Under the pieces are notes generated by a model. That model was not told the origin of the DNA and searched no databases. It saw nothing but the letters and a program-made list of their open reading frames with translations. Positions 23,215 to 31,284 of a DNA stretch of 64,000 bases are shown in pieces. The stretch is from contig VAWY01000025.1 in assembly GCA_005888335.1 (NCBI GenBank), positions 40,392-104,391 of the forward strand, in the 5' to 3' direction. The translations under genes and the position numbers were made by a program. Each line of letters starts with the position of its first letter. Position 1 is the first letter of the stretch. The stretch is from Actinomycetota bacterium (GTDB lineage: Bacteria > Actinomycetota > Thermoleophilia > Solirubrobacterales > Solirubrobacteraceae).

Positions 23215-24564
23215 ATGACGACGCTCCCCCCGGGCCCCGCCGAGCCGCCCGTCCTCCAGACGCTGCGCTGGCTGCTGCGCCCGATCTCGTTCCTGGAGTC
23301 CTGCCGGCGCCGCTTCGGCGACGTCTTCAGCGTGCGCTTCCTCGGCTTCCAGACGCCGCTGGTGATGATCTCGGACCCCGAGGCGATCCAGGCGCTCTAC
23401 ACCGCGCGCGAGCACGGCCTGCCGTCGGGGCGGACGCTCGCGCTGCAGCCGATCCTGGGGTCGCGCTCGGTGCTGCTGCTCGAGGGCAGCGAGCACCTCG
23501 CGCGGCGCAGGCTGATGCTGCCGCCCTTCCACGGCGAGCGCATGCGCGCGTACGAGTCGATCGTCGCGGAGGCCGTGGCGCGCGACGTCGAGAGCTGGCC
23601 GACCGGCTCGCCGTTCGCGCTCCATCCGCACATGCAGGCCGTCACGCTGGAGGTCATCGTCCGCGCGGTCTTCGGGGTCACCGACCCGGGCCGGCGCCAG
23701 GAGCTGACCGGGCGCCTGGGCCGCCTGCTGGAGACGTCGGCGTCGGCCGGCCTGCAGTTCGGGGTGCTGCTGTCGCGGCGCCTGGGCGGTCCCGACCCGC
23801 TCGAGCGGCTGCGCGCGCTCCTGGGCGAGATCGACGCGCTGCTCGCCGCCGAGATCGCCGACCGCCGCGCCGACCCCCGCGAGGACATCCTCTCGATGCT
23901 CGTCGCCGCGCGCTTCGAGGACGGCGAGCCCATGGACGACGGCGAGGTCCGCGACCAGCTGATGACCCTCCTGGTCGCGGGGCACGAGACGACCGCCACC
24001 GGGCTCGCGTGGACGTTCGACCTCCTGCTGCGCCACCCGCGCGTCCTCGAGCGCGTGATCGCCGCGGTCGACGCCGGCGACGAGGCCTACGTGCGCGCCG
24101 TCGTCAGCGAGTCGCTGCGGCTGCGACCGGTCGTCCCGCTGGCCGGCCGGCGCCTGAGCACGGAGCTGCGCGTCGACGGCCACGTGCTCCCGCCGGGCAC
24201 TGACGTCACGCCCGCGATCTGGCTGGCCCACACGCGCGCCGACCGCTATCCGGAGCCCTACGCGTTCCGGCCCGAGCGCTTCCTCGAGAACGCGCCGTCG
24301 ACCTACGCCTGGATCCCGTTCGGCGGCGGCGTGCGCCGCTGCCTCGGCGCGGCCTTCGCCGAGATGGAGATGCGCATCGCGCTGCGCGAGATCCTCCGGC
24401 GCCGCTCGCTGCGGCCGGCGTCGCCGGTCGCCGAGCGCGTCGCGCGGCGCAACGTGACCTTCTCACCGGCCGACGGCACGAGGGTCATCGCCGCCGTCCG
24501 AGCGCCATCCGCCGCGGCCGACGCGCCGCGCGCGACCGAACCCGCCGGCGCGGCCGTGGACTGA
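23215..24564 (+). CDS. cytochrome P450
   Basis: 449 residues. All P450 hallmarks are present: the I-helix oxygen-activation motif LLVAGHETTATGLAW, the K-helix ExxR (VVSESLRLRP), the PERF-type FRPERFLENAP, and the haem-binding loop FGGGVRRCLGAAFAEME with the proximal Cys. It is soluble (no N-terminal anchor) and would need separate electron donors, none of which is nearby. The substrate is unknown; the pattern is closest to the bacterial CYP groups that act on hydrophobic compounds. An alpha/beta hydrolase follows immediately and may share the transcript. Confidence 0.93.
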   Translation: MTTLPPGPAEPPVLQTLRWLLRPISFLESCRRRFGDVFSVRFLGFQTPLVMISDPEAIQALYTAREHGLPSGRTLALQPILGSRSVLLLEGSEHLARRRLMLPPFHGERMRAYESIVAEAVARDVESWPTGSPFALHPHMQAVTLEVIVRAVFGVTDPGRRQELTGRLGRLLETSASAGLQFGVLLSRRLGGPDPLERLRALLGEIDALLAAEIADRRADPREDILSMLVAARFEDGEPMDDGEVRDQLMTLLVAGHETTATGLAWTFDLLLRHPRVLERVIAAVDAGDEAYVRAVVSESLRLRPVVPLAGRRLSTELRVDGHVLPPGTDVTPAIWLAHTRADRYPEPYAFRPERFLENAPSTYAWIPFGGGVRRCLGAAFAEMEMRIALREILRRRSLRPASPVAERVARRNVTFSPADGTRVIAAVRAPSAAADAPRATEPAGAAVD

Positions 24565-24571
24565 CGGCGAC

Positions 24572-25378
24572 CTGGCGCCGATCTTCACCGCATCGCACCG
24601 CGGCGGCTCCGGGGAACCGCTGGTCTGCCTGCACGGCTTCACCGACACGTGGCGGACGTGGGAGCTCGTGCTGCCCGCGCTCGAGCGCCATCACGACGTC
24701 CTGGCCCCGACGCTGGCCGGGCACGCAGGCGGGCCGCCGATCGACGGGCAGATCACCGACGCCGTGCTCGCCGACGCGGTCGAGCGCGCGATGGACGCGG
24801 CCGGGTTCGAGACCGCGCACCTCGCCGGCAACTCGCTCGGCGGCTACGTCGCGCTGCAGCTCGCCGCGCGCGGCCGGGCGCGGACGGTCGTCGCGCTCGC
24901 CCCGGCCGGCGGCTGGGCGCCGGGCGACGACTCGTGCGAGGACACGCTCGCCGTGCAGGCGGCGCTGGTCGAGGCGGCGAAGACGTCAGCGCCCCACGCC
25001 GAGGCGATCCTCGCCACGCCGCAGGGCCGGCGGCGCGCGACGCTGCACATCGCCACCAACTTCGAGCACATCCCCGCCGAGCTGCTCGCCCACCAGCTGC
25101 TCGGGACGGCGAGCTGCCGGGCAGCGGTGCCCCTGATCGAGCACGCGCTGCGCGAGGGCTGGAGCCTCGACGCGGAGAGGATCACCTCGACCTGTCCGGT
25201 GCGGATCGTGTGGGGCACCGCCGACCGGCTCCTGCCGTGGCCGTCGGCCGCCGCTCGCTATCGCGACGACTGGCTGCCCGACGCCGACTGGATCGAGCTC
25301 GACGGCGTCGGCCACTGTCCGCAGCTCGACATCCCGCTCGAGACCGCCCAGCTGATCCTGGGATTCACCGCTCGCTAA
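24572..25378 (+). CDS. alpha/beta hydrolase following P450; no ordinary start codon
   Basis: About 268 residues. The fold is clear: LVCLHGFTDTWRTWE (oxyanion HG), the nucleophile elbow AGNSLGGYV, WGTADRLLPW (Asp) and GVGHCPQLDIPLE (His). Between the last in-frame stop (24455) and GTG 24668 there is no in-frame ATG, GTG or TTG, yet starting at 24668 would remove the oxyanion strand. The CTG at 24572, 8 bp after the P450 stop, is the best candidate and would fit coupled translation. The stop TAA begins the palindrome at 25378-25539. Confidence 0.78.
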   Translation: MAPIFTASHRGGSGEPLVCLHGFTDTWRTWELVLPALERHHDVLAPTLAGHAGGPPIDGQITDAVLADAVERAMDAAGFETAHLAGNSLGGYVALQLAARGRARTVVALAPAGGWAPGDDSCEDTLAVQAALVEAAKTSAPHAEAILATPQGRRRATLHIATNFEHIPAELLAHQLLGTASCRAAVPLIEHALREGWSLDAERITSTCPVRIVWGTADRLLPWPSAAARYRDDWLPDADWIELDGVGHCPQLDIPLETAQLILGFTAR

Positions 25379-25539
25379 GCCTGGATCTCACCGATTCTCG
25401 CGGCGCGAGACGCCCGGATGCCGTCGTCGAACGGCTTCGGCCGCGAACCGAAGGGGTCACCCTGCGGATACGCGGCCGAAGCCGTCTGACTCGGCCTCCG
25501 GACCCCTCGCATCCACGATCTATCGGTGAGCTCCAGGCT
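25378..25539. repeat. 162-bp intergenic imperfect palindrome
   Basis: The outer arms 25378-25395 and 25522-25539 match at 17 of 18 positions, the inner arms ACGGCTTCGGCCGCG (25431-25445) and 25471-25485 are perfect, and the tip is GGGT-c-ACCC. All share the centre 25458. A side hairpin TCTCGC-ggc-GCGAGA sits in the left half. The element starts at the last base of the hydrolase stop codon and ends 6 bp before the -10 box of the next gene. Size and placement match the elements at 1407-1576 and 6140-6302. Confidence 0.78.
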
Positions 25540-25545
25540 AAGGCG

Positions 25546-25551
25546 TACAGT
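25546..25551 (+). promoter_or_regulatory. -10 box for the VOC gene
   Basis: TACAGT lies 6 nt before the ATG at 25558, just after the palindrome. Confidence 0.5.
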
Positions 25552-25557
25552 CGCCCG

Positions 25558-25962
25558 ATGACCGCCACCGAAGCCCCCACGATCGTCACCGGCGTCGACT
25601 TCGTGTCCGTTCCGACGCAGGACATCGAGCGAGCCGTCGCGTTCTATGGCGCCACGCTCGGCCTGCGCCGCTCGATGTACCGCCCGGACCGCAACTTCGC
25701 CGAGTTCGAGACCGGCACCGTCACCCTCAGCGTGCTCGACCCCGAGCGGATGGGCGTCGGGTCGTTCCAGCGCAACGCGAACCACGTCGCGCTGCAGGTC
25801 GAGGACGTGGCGGCGGCGCGCGCGGAGCTCGAAGCGCGCGGCGTCACGTTCATGGGCGACATCTTCGACACCGGCGTGTGCCACATGGCGTTCTTCGCCG
25901 ACCCCGACGGCAACGCCCTCATGCTCCACCACCGCTACGCGCCTCGCGTCCCCGAGGGCTGA
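25558..25962 (+). CDS. VOC-fold (glyoxalase-like) protein
   Basis: 134 residues. One VOC domain pair: VDFVSVPTQDIERAVAFYGATLGLRR, FAEFETGTVTLSVLD, then NHVALQVEDVAAARAELEARGV and CHMAFFADPDGNALMLHHRY. A His and a Glu-like position typical of metal-binding members are partly present. Function unknown; detoxification of small molecules is the usual guess for the family. The start is fixed by the -10 box; the gene stands alone. Confidence 0.8.
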   Translation: MTATEAPTIVTGVDFVSVPTQDIERAVAFYGATLGLRRSMYRPDRNFAEFETGTVTLSVLDPERMGVGSFQRNANHVALQVEDVAAARAELEARGVTFMGDIFDTGVCHMAFFADPDGNALMLHHRYAPRVPEG

Positions 25963-26016
25963 CCGCGCGGGGCGCCGCTGTGACGAGCCCGTCGCGGCGG
26001 CGCACCCCGGCGATGC

Positions 26017-26412
26017 TCAGGCGGCCTGGACCATCAGGAACGAGTTGCCGTCCGGATCGCGGAACCAGAACATCGGCGGGACGGGGCCGCCCATGCGCAT
26101 GACCGCTTCGTCGACGTCGACGCCGCGAGCCCGCAGGTCGGCGTGGACCGCGTCGACATCGTCGGTGTTGAACGCCACGCGCGTCTCGACGCCCGCCGAG
26201 GCGCCCTCACGCGGGGGCACGATCGCGACGGTCGTCGCGGCGGCGGGCGGCGCCACCTCGACCCAGCGATCGCCGTCCCCGAAGGGCATGTCCGTGCGCT
26301 TCTCGAAGCCGAGCGTGCCGACGTAGAACTCGAGCGCGCGGTCCTGGTTGGTGACGGGGACGATCACCGTCCCGACCTGCTTGATGCGGGTCGTGGTCTC
26401 GGTCTGGGCCAT
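26017..26412 (-). CDS. VOC-fold (glyoxalase/bleomycin-resistance type) protein
   Basis: 131 residues from ATG 26412, with GGAGG upstream. The VOC repeats read VGTVIVPVTNQDRALEFYVGTLGFEKRTD, RWVEVAPPAAATTVAIVPP, ETRVAFNTDDVDAVHADLRARGVDVDE and MFWFRDPDGNSFLMVQ. This is the PF00903-like pattern common in actinobacteria. The ligand is unknown. It diverges from the AAC(2')-like gene, which could matter because some members of this fold bind drugs, but that is only context. Confidence 0.8.
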   Translation of the reverse strand: MAQTETTTRIKQVGTVIVPVTNQDRALEFYVGTLGFEKRTDMPFGDGDRWVEVAPPAAATTVAIVPPREGASAGVETRVAFNTDDVDAVHADLRARGVDVDEAVMRMGGPVPPMFWFRDPDGNSFLMVQAA

Positions 26413-26478
26413 GCGGCGTCCTCCTGTGGGTCGGTTCATGCGCTGGGACCGGCGGCCGGCGGGAAACTCATCGCTCCG

Positions 26479-27012
26479 ATGCACGAGCTTCGCACGGCGC
26501 ACACCTCCGACCTCGACGCGGCGACGCTCAGGGCGGCACGGGCCCTCCTCGACGCGGTGTTCGGCGACGACATGTCCGAGCACGACTGGGAGCACGCGCT
26601 CGGCGGAGTCCACGCGCTCGTCTGGGAGGACGGCGAGCTCGTCGGGCACGCGTCCGTGGTCCAGCGCCGGCTGCTGCACGGCGGGCGCGCGCTGCGCGCC
26701 GGCTACGTCGAGGGCGTCGCGGTGAGCGCGAGCCGGCGCCGCCGCGGGCACGGCGGGGCGATGATGGCGGCGCTGGAGCGCGTCATCCGCGGCGCGTACG
26801 ACCTCGGCGCGCTCGGGGCGACCGAGATGGCGATGCCGTTCTACGCCGGCCGCGGCTGGCGGCCGTGGCAGGGACCGACCTCCGCCCTCACGCCGTCGGG
26901 CATCGCCCGGACGCACGACGCGGACGGCTGGGTCTACGTGCTTCCGGCGGCCGTCCGGCTCGACCTGTCCGGCGCGCTGACCTGCGACTGGCGCGACGGC
27001 GACGTCTGGTAG
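26479..27012 (+). CDS. AAC(2')-type aminoglycoside N-acetyltransferase homologue
   Basis: 177 residues, the length of AAC(2')-I enzymes (about 180). The GNAT fold shows ALVWEDGELVGHASVVQRRL, LRAGYVEGVAVSASRRRRGHGG (acetyl-CoA motif) and YAGRGWRPWQGPTSALTPSG; the C-terminus TCDWRDGDVW is almost identical to that family's closing motif. AAC(2') enzymes of mycobacteria and Providencia acetylate the 2'-amine of aminoglycosides, and intrinsic chromosomal copies may have other cellular roles. No mobile element is adjacent, so this looks intrinsic. Resistance is not shown by sequence alone. Confidence 0.82.
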   Translation: MHELRTAHTSDLDAATLRAARALLDAVFGDDMSEHDWEHALGGVHALVWEDGELVGHASVVQRRLLHGGRALRAGYVEGVAVSASRRRRGHGGAMMAALERVIRGAYDLGALGATEMAMPFYAGRGWRPWQGPTSALTPSGIARTHDADGWVYVLPAAVRLDLSGALTCDWRDGDVW

Positions 27013-27018
27013 TAGCCC

Positions 27019-27843
27019 CTATCCGCCAGCGACGTCGCGGCGCAGGAACACGAGCGCGGCGGCCGCCAGCGACGGCACGGCGTACAGCGGGCACACCCAC
27101 GCGGTGCGCACGATCGGCGCCCAGTCCACCGGCGTGCGCAGGAAGCCCATCCAGGCGTCGAACTGCGTGCTCAGCAGGTAGGGCCGCAGCGCGCCCAGCC
27201 CGGGCAGGATCCCGACCAGCTGCAGCAGCAGCGAGACCATCAGGGTCCCGACGACCGCGGCGGCGCTGTTGCGCGTGACCGTCGAGAGCAGCAGGCCGAT
27301 CGAGGCCACGGCCAGGATCGGCAGCAGGTAGACGAGCAGCGACGCGCCGACGAGGACCAGCCCGCGCCCCGACGAGACGCGCGTCCCCGAGAGGCTGGTG
27401 ATCGGGTGCAGGCCGGAGGCGAGGATGCCGGCGCCGAGCGCCACCCCGCCGGTGATGGCGATGGCCAGGATCGCGTAGCTCATCGCGGCGAGCATCTTGC
27501 CCGCGAAGATCCGCTCACGGTCGACCGAGCGGGTGAGGATGGTCTTCAGCGTCCCGTTGTGGTCCTCGGAGGCGACGATGTCGCCGGCCACCAGCGCGGT
27601 GATCAGCGGGAACATCCAGATCGAGCCGAAGAGCAGCAGCACGAGCGGCACGGCCAGGCCGGTGTCGTGCAGGTAGCGGCCGAAGGCCACGTCGCGCGGG
27701 CCCGACTCCCCGCCCCGAAGGACGAGCGCGAGCACGAACAGGAGGGGGACGATCGCCGCCGCGCCCAGGCCGAGGTACGTCCGCTTCTGCGAGCGCAGCT
27801 TGCGCAGCTCCCAGCGGTAGACCACGGCGACCCCCGGTGTCAC
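27019..27843 (-). CDS. ABC-2 type transporter permease
   Basis: 274 residues from GTG 27843. Six hydrophobic segments alternate with short loops: one near 23-43, one near 65-90, then EDHNGTLKTILTRSVDRERIFAGK (the coupling segment typical of ABC-2 permeases), and four more towards the C-terminus. The start overlaps the ATPase stop by GTGA. Together they form an export system; the substrate is unknown. Confidence 0.85.
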   Translation of the reverse strand: MTPGVAVVYRWELRKLRSQKRTYLGLGAAAIVPLLFVLALVLRGGESGPRDVAFGRYLHDTGLAVPLVLLLFGSIWMFPLITALVAGDIVASEDHNGTLKTILTRSVDRERIFAGKMLAAMSYAILAIAITGGVALGAGILASGLHPITSLSGTRVSSGRGLVLVGASLLVYLLPILAVASIGLLLSTVTRNSAAAVVGTLMVSLLLQLVGILPGLGALRPYLLSTQFDAWMGFLRTPVDWAPIVRTAWVCPLYAVPSLAAAALVFLRRDVAGG

Positions 27844-28769
27844 GCCGCCACCGCCACGGGGCGCTCCTCGGTGAGCTGGAAGAACAGGTCCTCGAGCGTC
27901 GCCAGCTGCGGCGCCAGCTCGAGGACGAGCGCGCCCGCCTCGGCCAGCGCGAGCGACAGCTCGCCGACGGCGCGCTCGCTCTCGGCCCGGAACGTCAGGC
28001 CGCCGCCCGCGCCGGGCGCGACACCGGCGATGCCCGGCTGCGCGGCGCAGATGCGCGCGGCACGCTCGTCGTCCGTCGTCCGCAGGCGGTAGGCGACGCC
28101 CGCGGTGCGGCGCAGCTCGGCCAGCGAGCCCTCGTAGACCACGTGGCCGCGGCGGATGATCGCCACCCGGTTGCAGACCTCCTCGACCTCGGCGAGCAGG
28201 TGACTGGAGAGCACGACGGTCATCCCCTGGCCGGCGAGGCGCCGGATGAGCTCGCGCATGTCGCGCATCCCGGCCGGGTCGAGCCCTGTCGCGGGCTCGT
28301 CGAGCAGGAGCAGGCGCGGCCGGCGCAGCAGCGCAGCGGCGATGCCGAGCCGCTGGCCCATGCCGTGCGAGTAGCCCCCGACGCGGTCGCGCGCGCGATC
28401 GCGCAGGTCGACGATCTCGAGCACCTCGTCGATCCGCCCGGCGGCGCCGTCGCCGTCGAGCGCGGCCAGGAGCTCGAGGTTCGCGCGCCCGCTCAGATAC
28501 GGATAGAAGCGCGGCGCCTCGACGAATCCCGACACGCCCTCCAGCGCAGCCACGCCGAGCTGCGGGTCGCGCCCGAAGAGGCGGACGTGCCCCGCGCTCG
28601 GGCGGATCAGCCCGAGCGTCATCCTTAGCAGGGTCGTCTTGCCGGCGCCGTTGGGGCCCAGGCAGCCGAAGACGTCGCCGGGCTCGACGGTCAGGTCGAC
28701 ACCGGCGACCGCGGTGAGATCGCCGTACCGCTTGACCAGGCCGCGGACCTCGAGCGGCGGCGCGCTCAC
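27840..28769 (-). CDS. ABC transporter ATP-binding protein
   Basis: 309 residues from GTG 28769. Walker A GPNGAGKTT, Q-loop region SGFVEAPRFYPYL, signature YSHGMGQRLGIAAAL, Walker B LLLLDEPATGLDP and the switch His in VVLSSHLLAEVEE are all present. The C-terminal ~80 residues are an extra regulatory part seen in drug/lantibiotic-type exporters. It overlaps both neighbours by four bases (GTGA) and belongs to the three-gene operon 29926 to 27019. Confidence 0.92.
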   Translation of the reverse strand: MSAPPLEVRGLVKRYGDLTAVAGVDLTVEPGDVFGCLGPNGAGKTTLLRMTLGLIRPSAGHVRLFGRDPQLGVAALEGVSGFVEAPRFYPYLSGRANLELLAALDGDGAAGRIDEVLEIVDLRDRARDRVGGYSHGMGQRLGIAAALLRRPRLLLLDEPATGLDPAGMRDMRELIRRLAGQGMTVVLSSHLLAEVEEVCNRVAIIRRGHVVYEGSLAELRRTAGVAYRLRTTDDERAARICAAQPGIAGVAPGAGGGLTFRAESERAVGELSLALAEAGALVLELAPQLATLEDLFFQLTEERPVAVAA

Positions 28770-29926
28770 AGGCCCCGCGCCGCCGCCTCCGCCGTGGCCG
28801 CCGTCACCGAGCCCAGCACGACGTAGTCGACGCCGTCGCGCGTGAAGGAGATCGCGGTCCCCAGCGCGGTGGTGAGCTCGCGGCCGGCGGCGTCGCCGAT
28901 AGCGACGGTCGGCAGCCGCAGGTCGCCGATCGCGGCGCCATGGTCGTGCTTCGGGCGCGCCTGCGACTCGATCACCGCGATGCCGCCGAGGCCGCGCCCG
29001 TAGGTGACGAGCGCGGCCGGCGTGCGATCGCTCGCGATGAGCCGCACGCCGGACCGCTTGAGGCCGCCGAGCGTGTCGGGCGCGGCCAGCTTGAAGGGCA
29101 CCTTGCCCTGCACCGCTCCGAGTCCCTCGACCGGCTTGGCGCGGGTCCCGCGAGGGTGACGCGGCGCGAGGTCGACGACCTTCGCGCCGGCCGGCGGGTC
29201 GATCGCGAACGTCGACGGGTCGACGCGCCCGTAGGAGATGTCGGTGGCCTCGAGCTCCAGCACCGGGCTCGCGTCGCCCGCGGCGTACACGGCGGCGCGC
29301 AGCGGCACGCCCGTGACGGCGTCCCAGGCCAGCTCGGCGGCGCCGAGAAGCCCGCCGTCGCGCTTGGGGCTGATGCGCACCGTGTAGGCGGGCCGGCCGG
29401 CGACGTTGCCCGGCTGGGCGCCCGACAGGTCGACGTCTCGCATCACCTCGGTGAGCTTGCGCTCGATCCGGGCGACGGTCGGCGTGCGCTCGCTGCCGTG
29501 CTCGCGGTGGCGGGGCAGCGTGCCGCGGTAGACCGTGCCGGCGCCCGCGTCGTAGACGCTGAAGCGCCCGCCGTCGACGAGGATCTGGCTGTCGCCCCCT
29601 CCGCCGTCGGACTGCAGCTCGATGCGCAGCTTCCCGTCGCGCGAGGCCCACAGCCGTCCGCCGGCTCCCGTGAGGAGCGGGTCGGCGCCCTCGCCGAGAT
29701 CCGACTGGTCGATGAGGTGGTTGGTGAAGTGGATCCGCGCCGTGACGCCCTCGACCGCCGGCGCGCCGAGCGCATCGTGGATGGCCTGGGCGAGCGGCTT
29801 GGGCAGCGGCGTCGGGGCGCCGCCGCCGGCAGCGAGGGCGATCGCGGCGCCGGCGGCCGCGACGGCGACGATCGCGGCGCACAGGGCCAGCAGGCGGCGG
29901 GTGGAGATGCGGCGCAGGAACCTCAT
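28766..29926 (-). CDS. membrane-anchored LolA/RseB-like protein, first gene of an ABC operon
   Basis: 386 residues. A basic start and one hydrophobic segment (LLALCAAIVAVAAAGAAIALAA) anchor it or form a signal peptide. The middle resembles LolA/MucB-type half-barrel proteins: ARIHFTNHL, GRLWASRDGKLRIELQSDGG, GRFSVYDAGAGTVYRG, YTVRISPKRDGGLLGAAELAWD and YGRVDPSTFAIDPPAG. Such domains bind lipid chains or proteins outside the membrane. Its place directly before an ABC-2 pair suggests it hands over or senses the exported compound. The family call is moderate. Confidence 0.65.
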   Translation of the reverse strand: MRFLRRISTRRLLALCAAIVAVAAAGAAIALAAGGGAPTPLPKPLAQAIHDALGAPAVEGVTARIHFTNHLIDQSDLGEGADPLLTGAGGRLWASRDGKLRIELQSDGGGGDSQILVDGGRFSVYDAGAGTVYRGTLPRHREHGSERTPTVARIERKLTEVMRDVDLSGAQPGNVAGRPAYTVRISPKRDGGLLGAAELAWDAVTGVPLRAAVYAAGDASPVLELEATDISYGRVDPSTFAIDPPAGAKVVDLAPRHPRGTRAKPVEGLGAVQGKVPFKLAAPDTLGGLKRSGVRLIASDRTPAALVTYGRGLGGIAVIESQARPKHDHGAAIGDLRLPTVAIGDAAGRELTTALGTAISFTRDGVDYVVLGSVTAATAEAAARGL

Positions 29927-30064
29927 CGGAGCCTCCGTGGCAGAGACCCCTCCAGCGTACGCCTGCTTCGTGAAGAACTCGTGAGCCGGGAGGCGCCTCC
30001 AGCGTCAGCGAGCGGCGAGCCTGGCCAGCGCGTTGCAAGCCGGGAGTTCCGTCGGCTCGGAATG

Positions 30065-30078
30065 CGAACCTGCGTTCG
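30065..30078 (+). promoter_or_regulatory. LexA (SOS) box overlapping the dinB start
   Basis: CGAACctgcGTTCG is a perfect match to the actinobacterial LexA operator form CGAAC-N4-GTTCG. It ends on the first base of the GTG start of dinB, so bound LexA would block the promoter or start site. Confidence 0.75.
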
Positions 30079-31268
30079 TGTCCGATGAGCCCACGATCCT
30101 GCACGCCGACCTCGACGCCTTCTATGCGTCCGTCGAGCAGCGCGACGATCCGCGCCTGCGCAATCGTCCGGTGATCGTCGGTATGGGCGTGGTGCTCGCG
30201 GCGAGCTACGAGGCCAAGGCGTGCGGGGTGCAGACGGCGATGGGCGGTCGCCAGGCGCGCCGGCTGTGCCCGGAGGCGGTCGTCGTCGCGCCGCGCATGT
30301 CTGCGTACTCCGAGGCGAGCAAGGCGGTGTTCAAGGTCTTCGAAGAGACCTCGCCGCTGGTCGAGGGCCTGTCGATCGACGAGGCGTTCCTCGACGCCCG
30401 CGGGCTCAGGCGGATCTCGGGCACGGCGGCCGAGATCGCCGCGCGCCTGCGCCGCGACGTCCGCGAGCGGGTCGGCCTGCCGATCACCGTCGGGGTCGCG
30501 AGAACGAAGTTCCTCGCGAAGGTGGCGAGCGGGGTGGCCAAGCCCGACGGCCTGCTCGTCGTTGAGCCCGAGCGCGAGCTGGCCTTTCTGCACCCGCTCC
30601 CGGTCGAGCGGCTGTGGGGGGTCGGCGCGGTGACCGCCGCGAAGCTGCGCGACCGCGGGATCAGGACGGTCGGCGAGGTCGCGCGCCTCCCCGAGGTCGC
30701 GCTGGTCGGGATGCTCGGGCGCGCGGCGGGCCGCCAGCTTCACGCCCTCGCGCACAACCGCGATCCCCGGCGCGTGCGCACCGGTCGCCGGCGCCGCTCG
30801 ATCGGGGCGCAGCACGCGCTCGGGCGCTCACCGCGGTCGTGGAAGGCCCTCGACGCCGTGCTGCTCGGGCTGGTCGACCGCCTCGCCCGCCGGCTGCGCG
30901 CGGCGCGGCGCGTCTGCCGCACCGTCGTCCTGCGGCTGCGTTTCGACGACTTCTCGCGCGCGACCCGGTCGCACACGCTCTCGGACGCGACGGCGCAGAC
31001 GCGGACGATCCTCGCCACGGCGAGAGGGCTGCTCGCGGCCGCGATGCCGATGATCGAGCGTCAGGGGATCACGCTGGTCGGCGTGGCGCTCGGCAACCTC
31101 TCCGACGACGGCTCGATCCAGCTCGCGCTGCCGTTCGATCGCGAGCGGGCGAGCGCCCTCGACACCGCGCTCGACGACGTCCGAGAGCGGTACGGCTCCG
31201 CCGCCATCACGCGCGCCGTCCTGCTCGGGCGCGACCAGGGCCTCTCCGTCCCCCTCTTGCCCGACTGA
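30078..31268 (+). CDS. dinB: DNA polymerase IV (Y-family, translesion)
   Basis: 396 residues. The Y-family catalytic motifs are intact: HADLDAFYASVEQRDD (first metal Asp pair) and LSIDEAFLDARGL (SxDE motif); SYEAKACGVQTAM and VGVARTKFLAKVAS are also conserved. The helix-hairpin-helix thumb (LWGVGAVTAAKLRDRGIRTVGEVA) and the little-finger domain follow. The C-terminus LPFDR resembles a beta-clamp-binding peptide. It bypasses DNA lesions with low fidelity. The GTG at 30078 is chosen because it starts the conserved region and abuts the LexA box, implying SOS induction. Confidence 0.9.
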   Translation: MSDEPTILHADLDAFYASVEQRDDPRLRNRPVIVGMGVVLAASYEAKACGVQTAMGGRQARRLCPEAVVVAPRMSAYSEASKAVFKVFEETSPLVEGLSIDEAFLDARGLRRISGTAAEIAARLRRDVRERVGLPITVGVARTKFLAKVASGVAKPDGLLVVEPERELAFLHPLPVERLWGVGAVTAAKLRDRGIRTVGEVARLPEVALVGMLGRAAGRQLHALAHNRDPRRVRTGRRRRSIGAQHALGRSPRSWKALDAVLLGLVDRLARRLRAARRVCRTVVLRLRFDDFSRATRSHTLSDATAQTRTILATARGLLAAAMPMIERQGITLVGVALGNLSDDGSIQLALPFDRERASALDTALDDVRERYGSAAITRAVLLGRDQGLSVPLLPD

Positions 31269-31284
31269 GGCTTGGTGGCCCCAC

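Noticed and set aside
29984..30062. Short direct repeats CTCCAGCG and GCCGGGAG before dinB as operator sites
   Set aside because: They are short and GC-rich and lie away from the LexA box; chance is likely.
28770..30815. Minus-strand open frame extending the ABC ATPase upstream over the LolA-like gene and dinB
   Set aside because: The ATPase homology begins at GTG 28769; the rest is a shadow of other genes.
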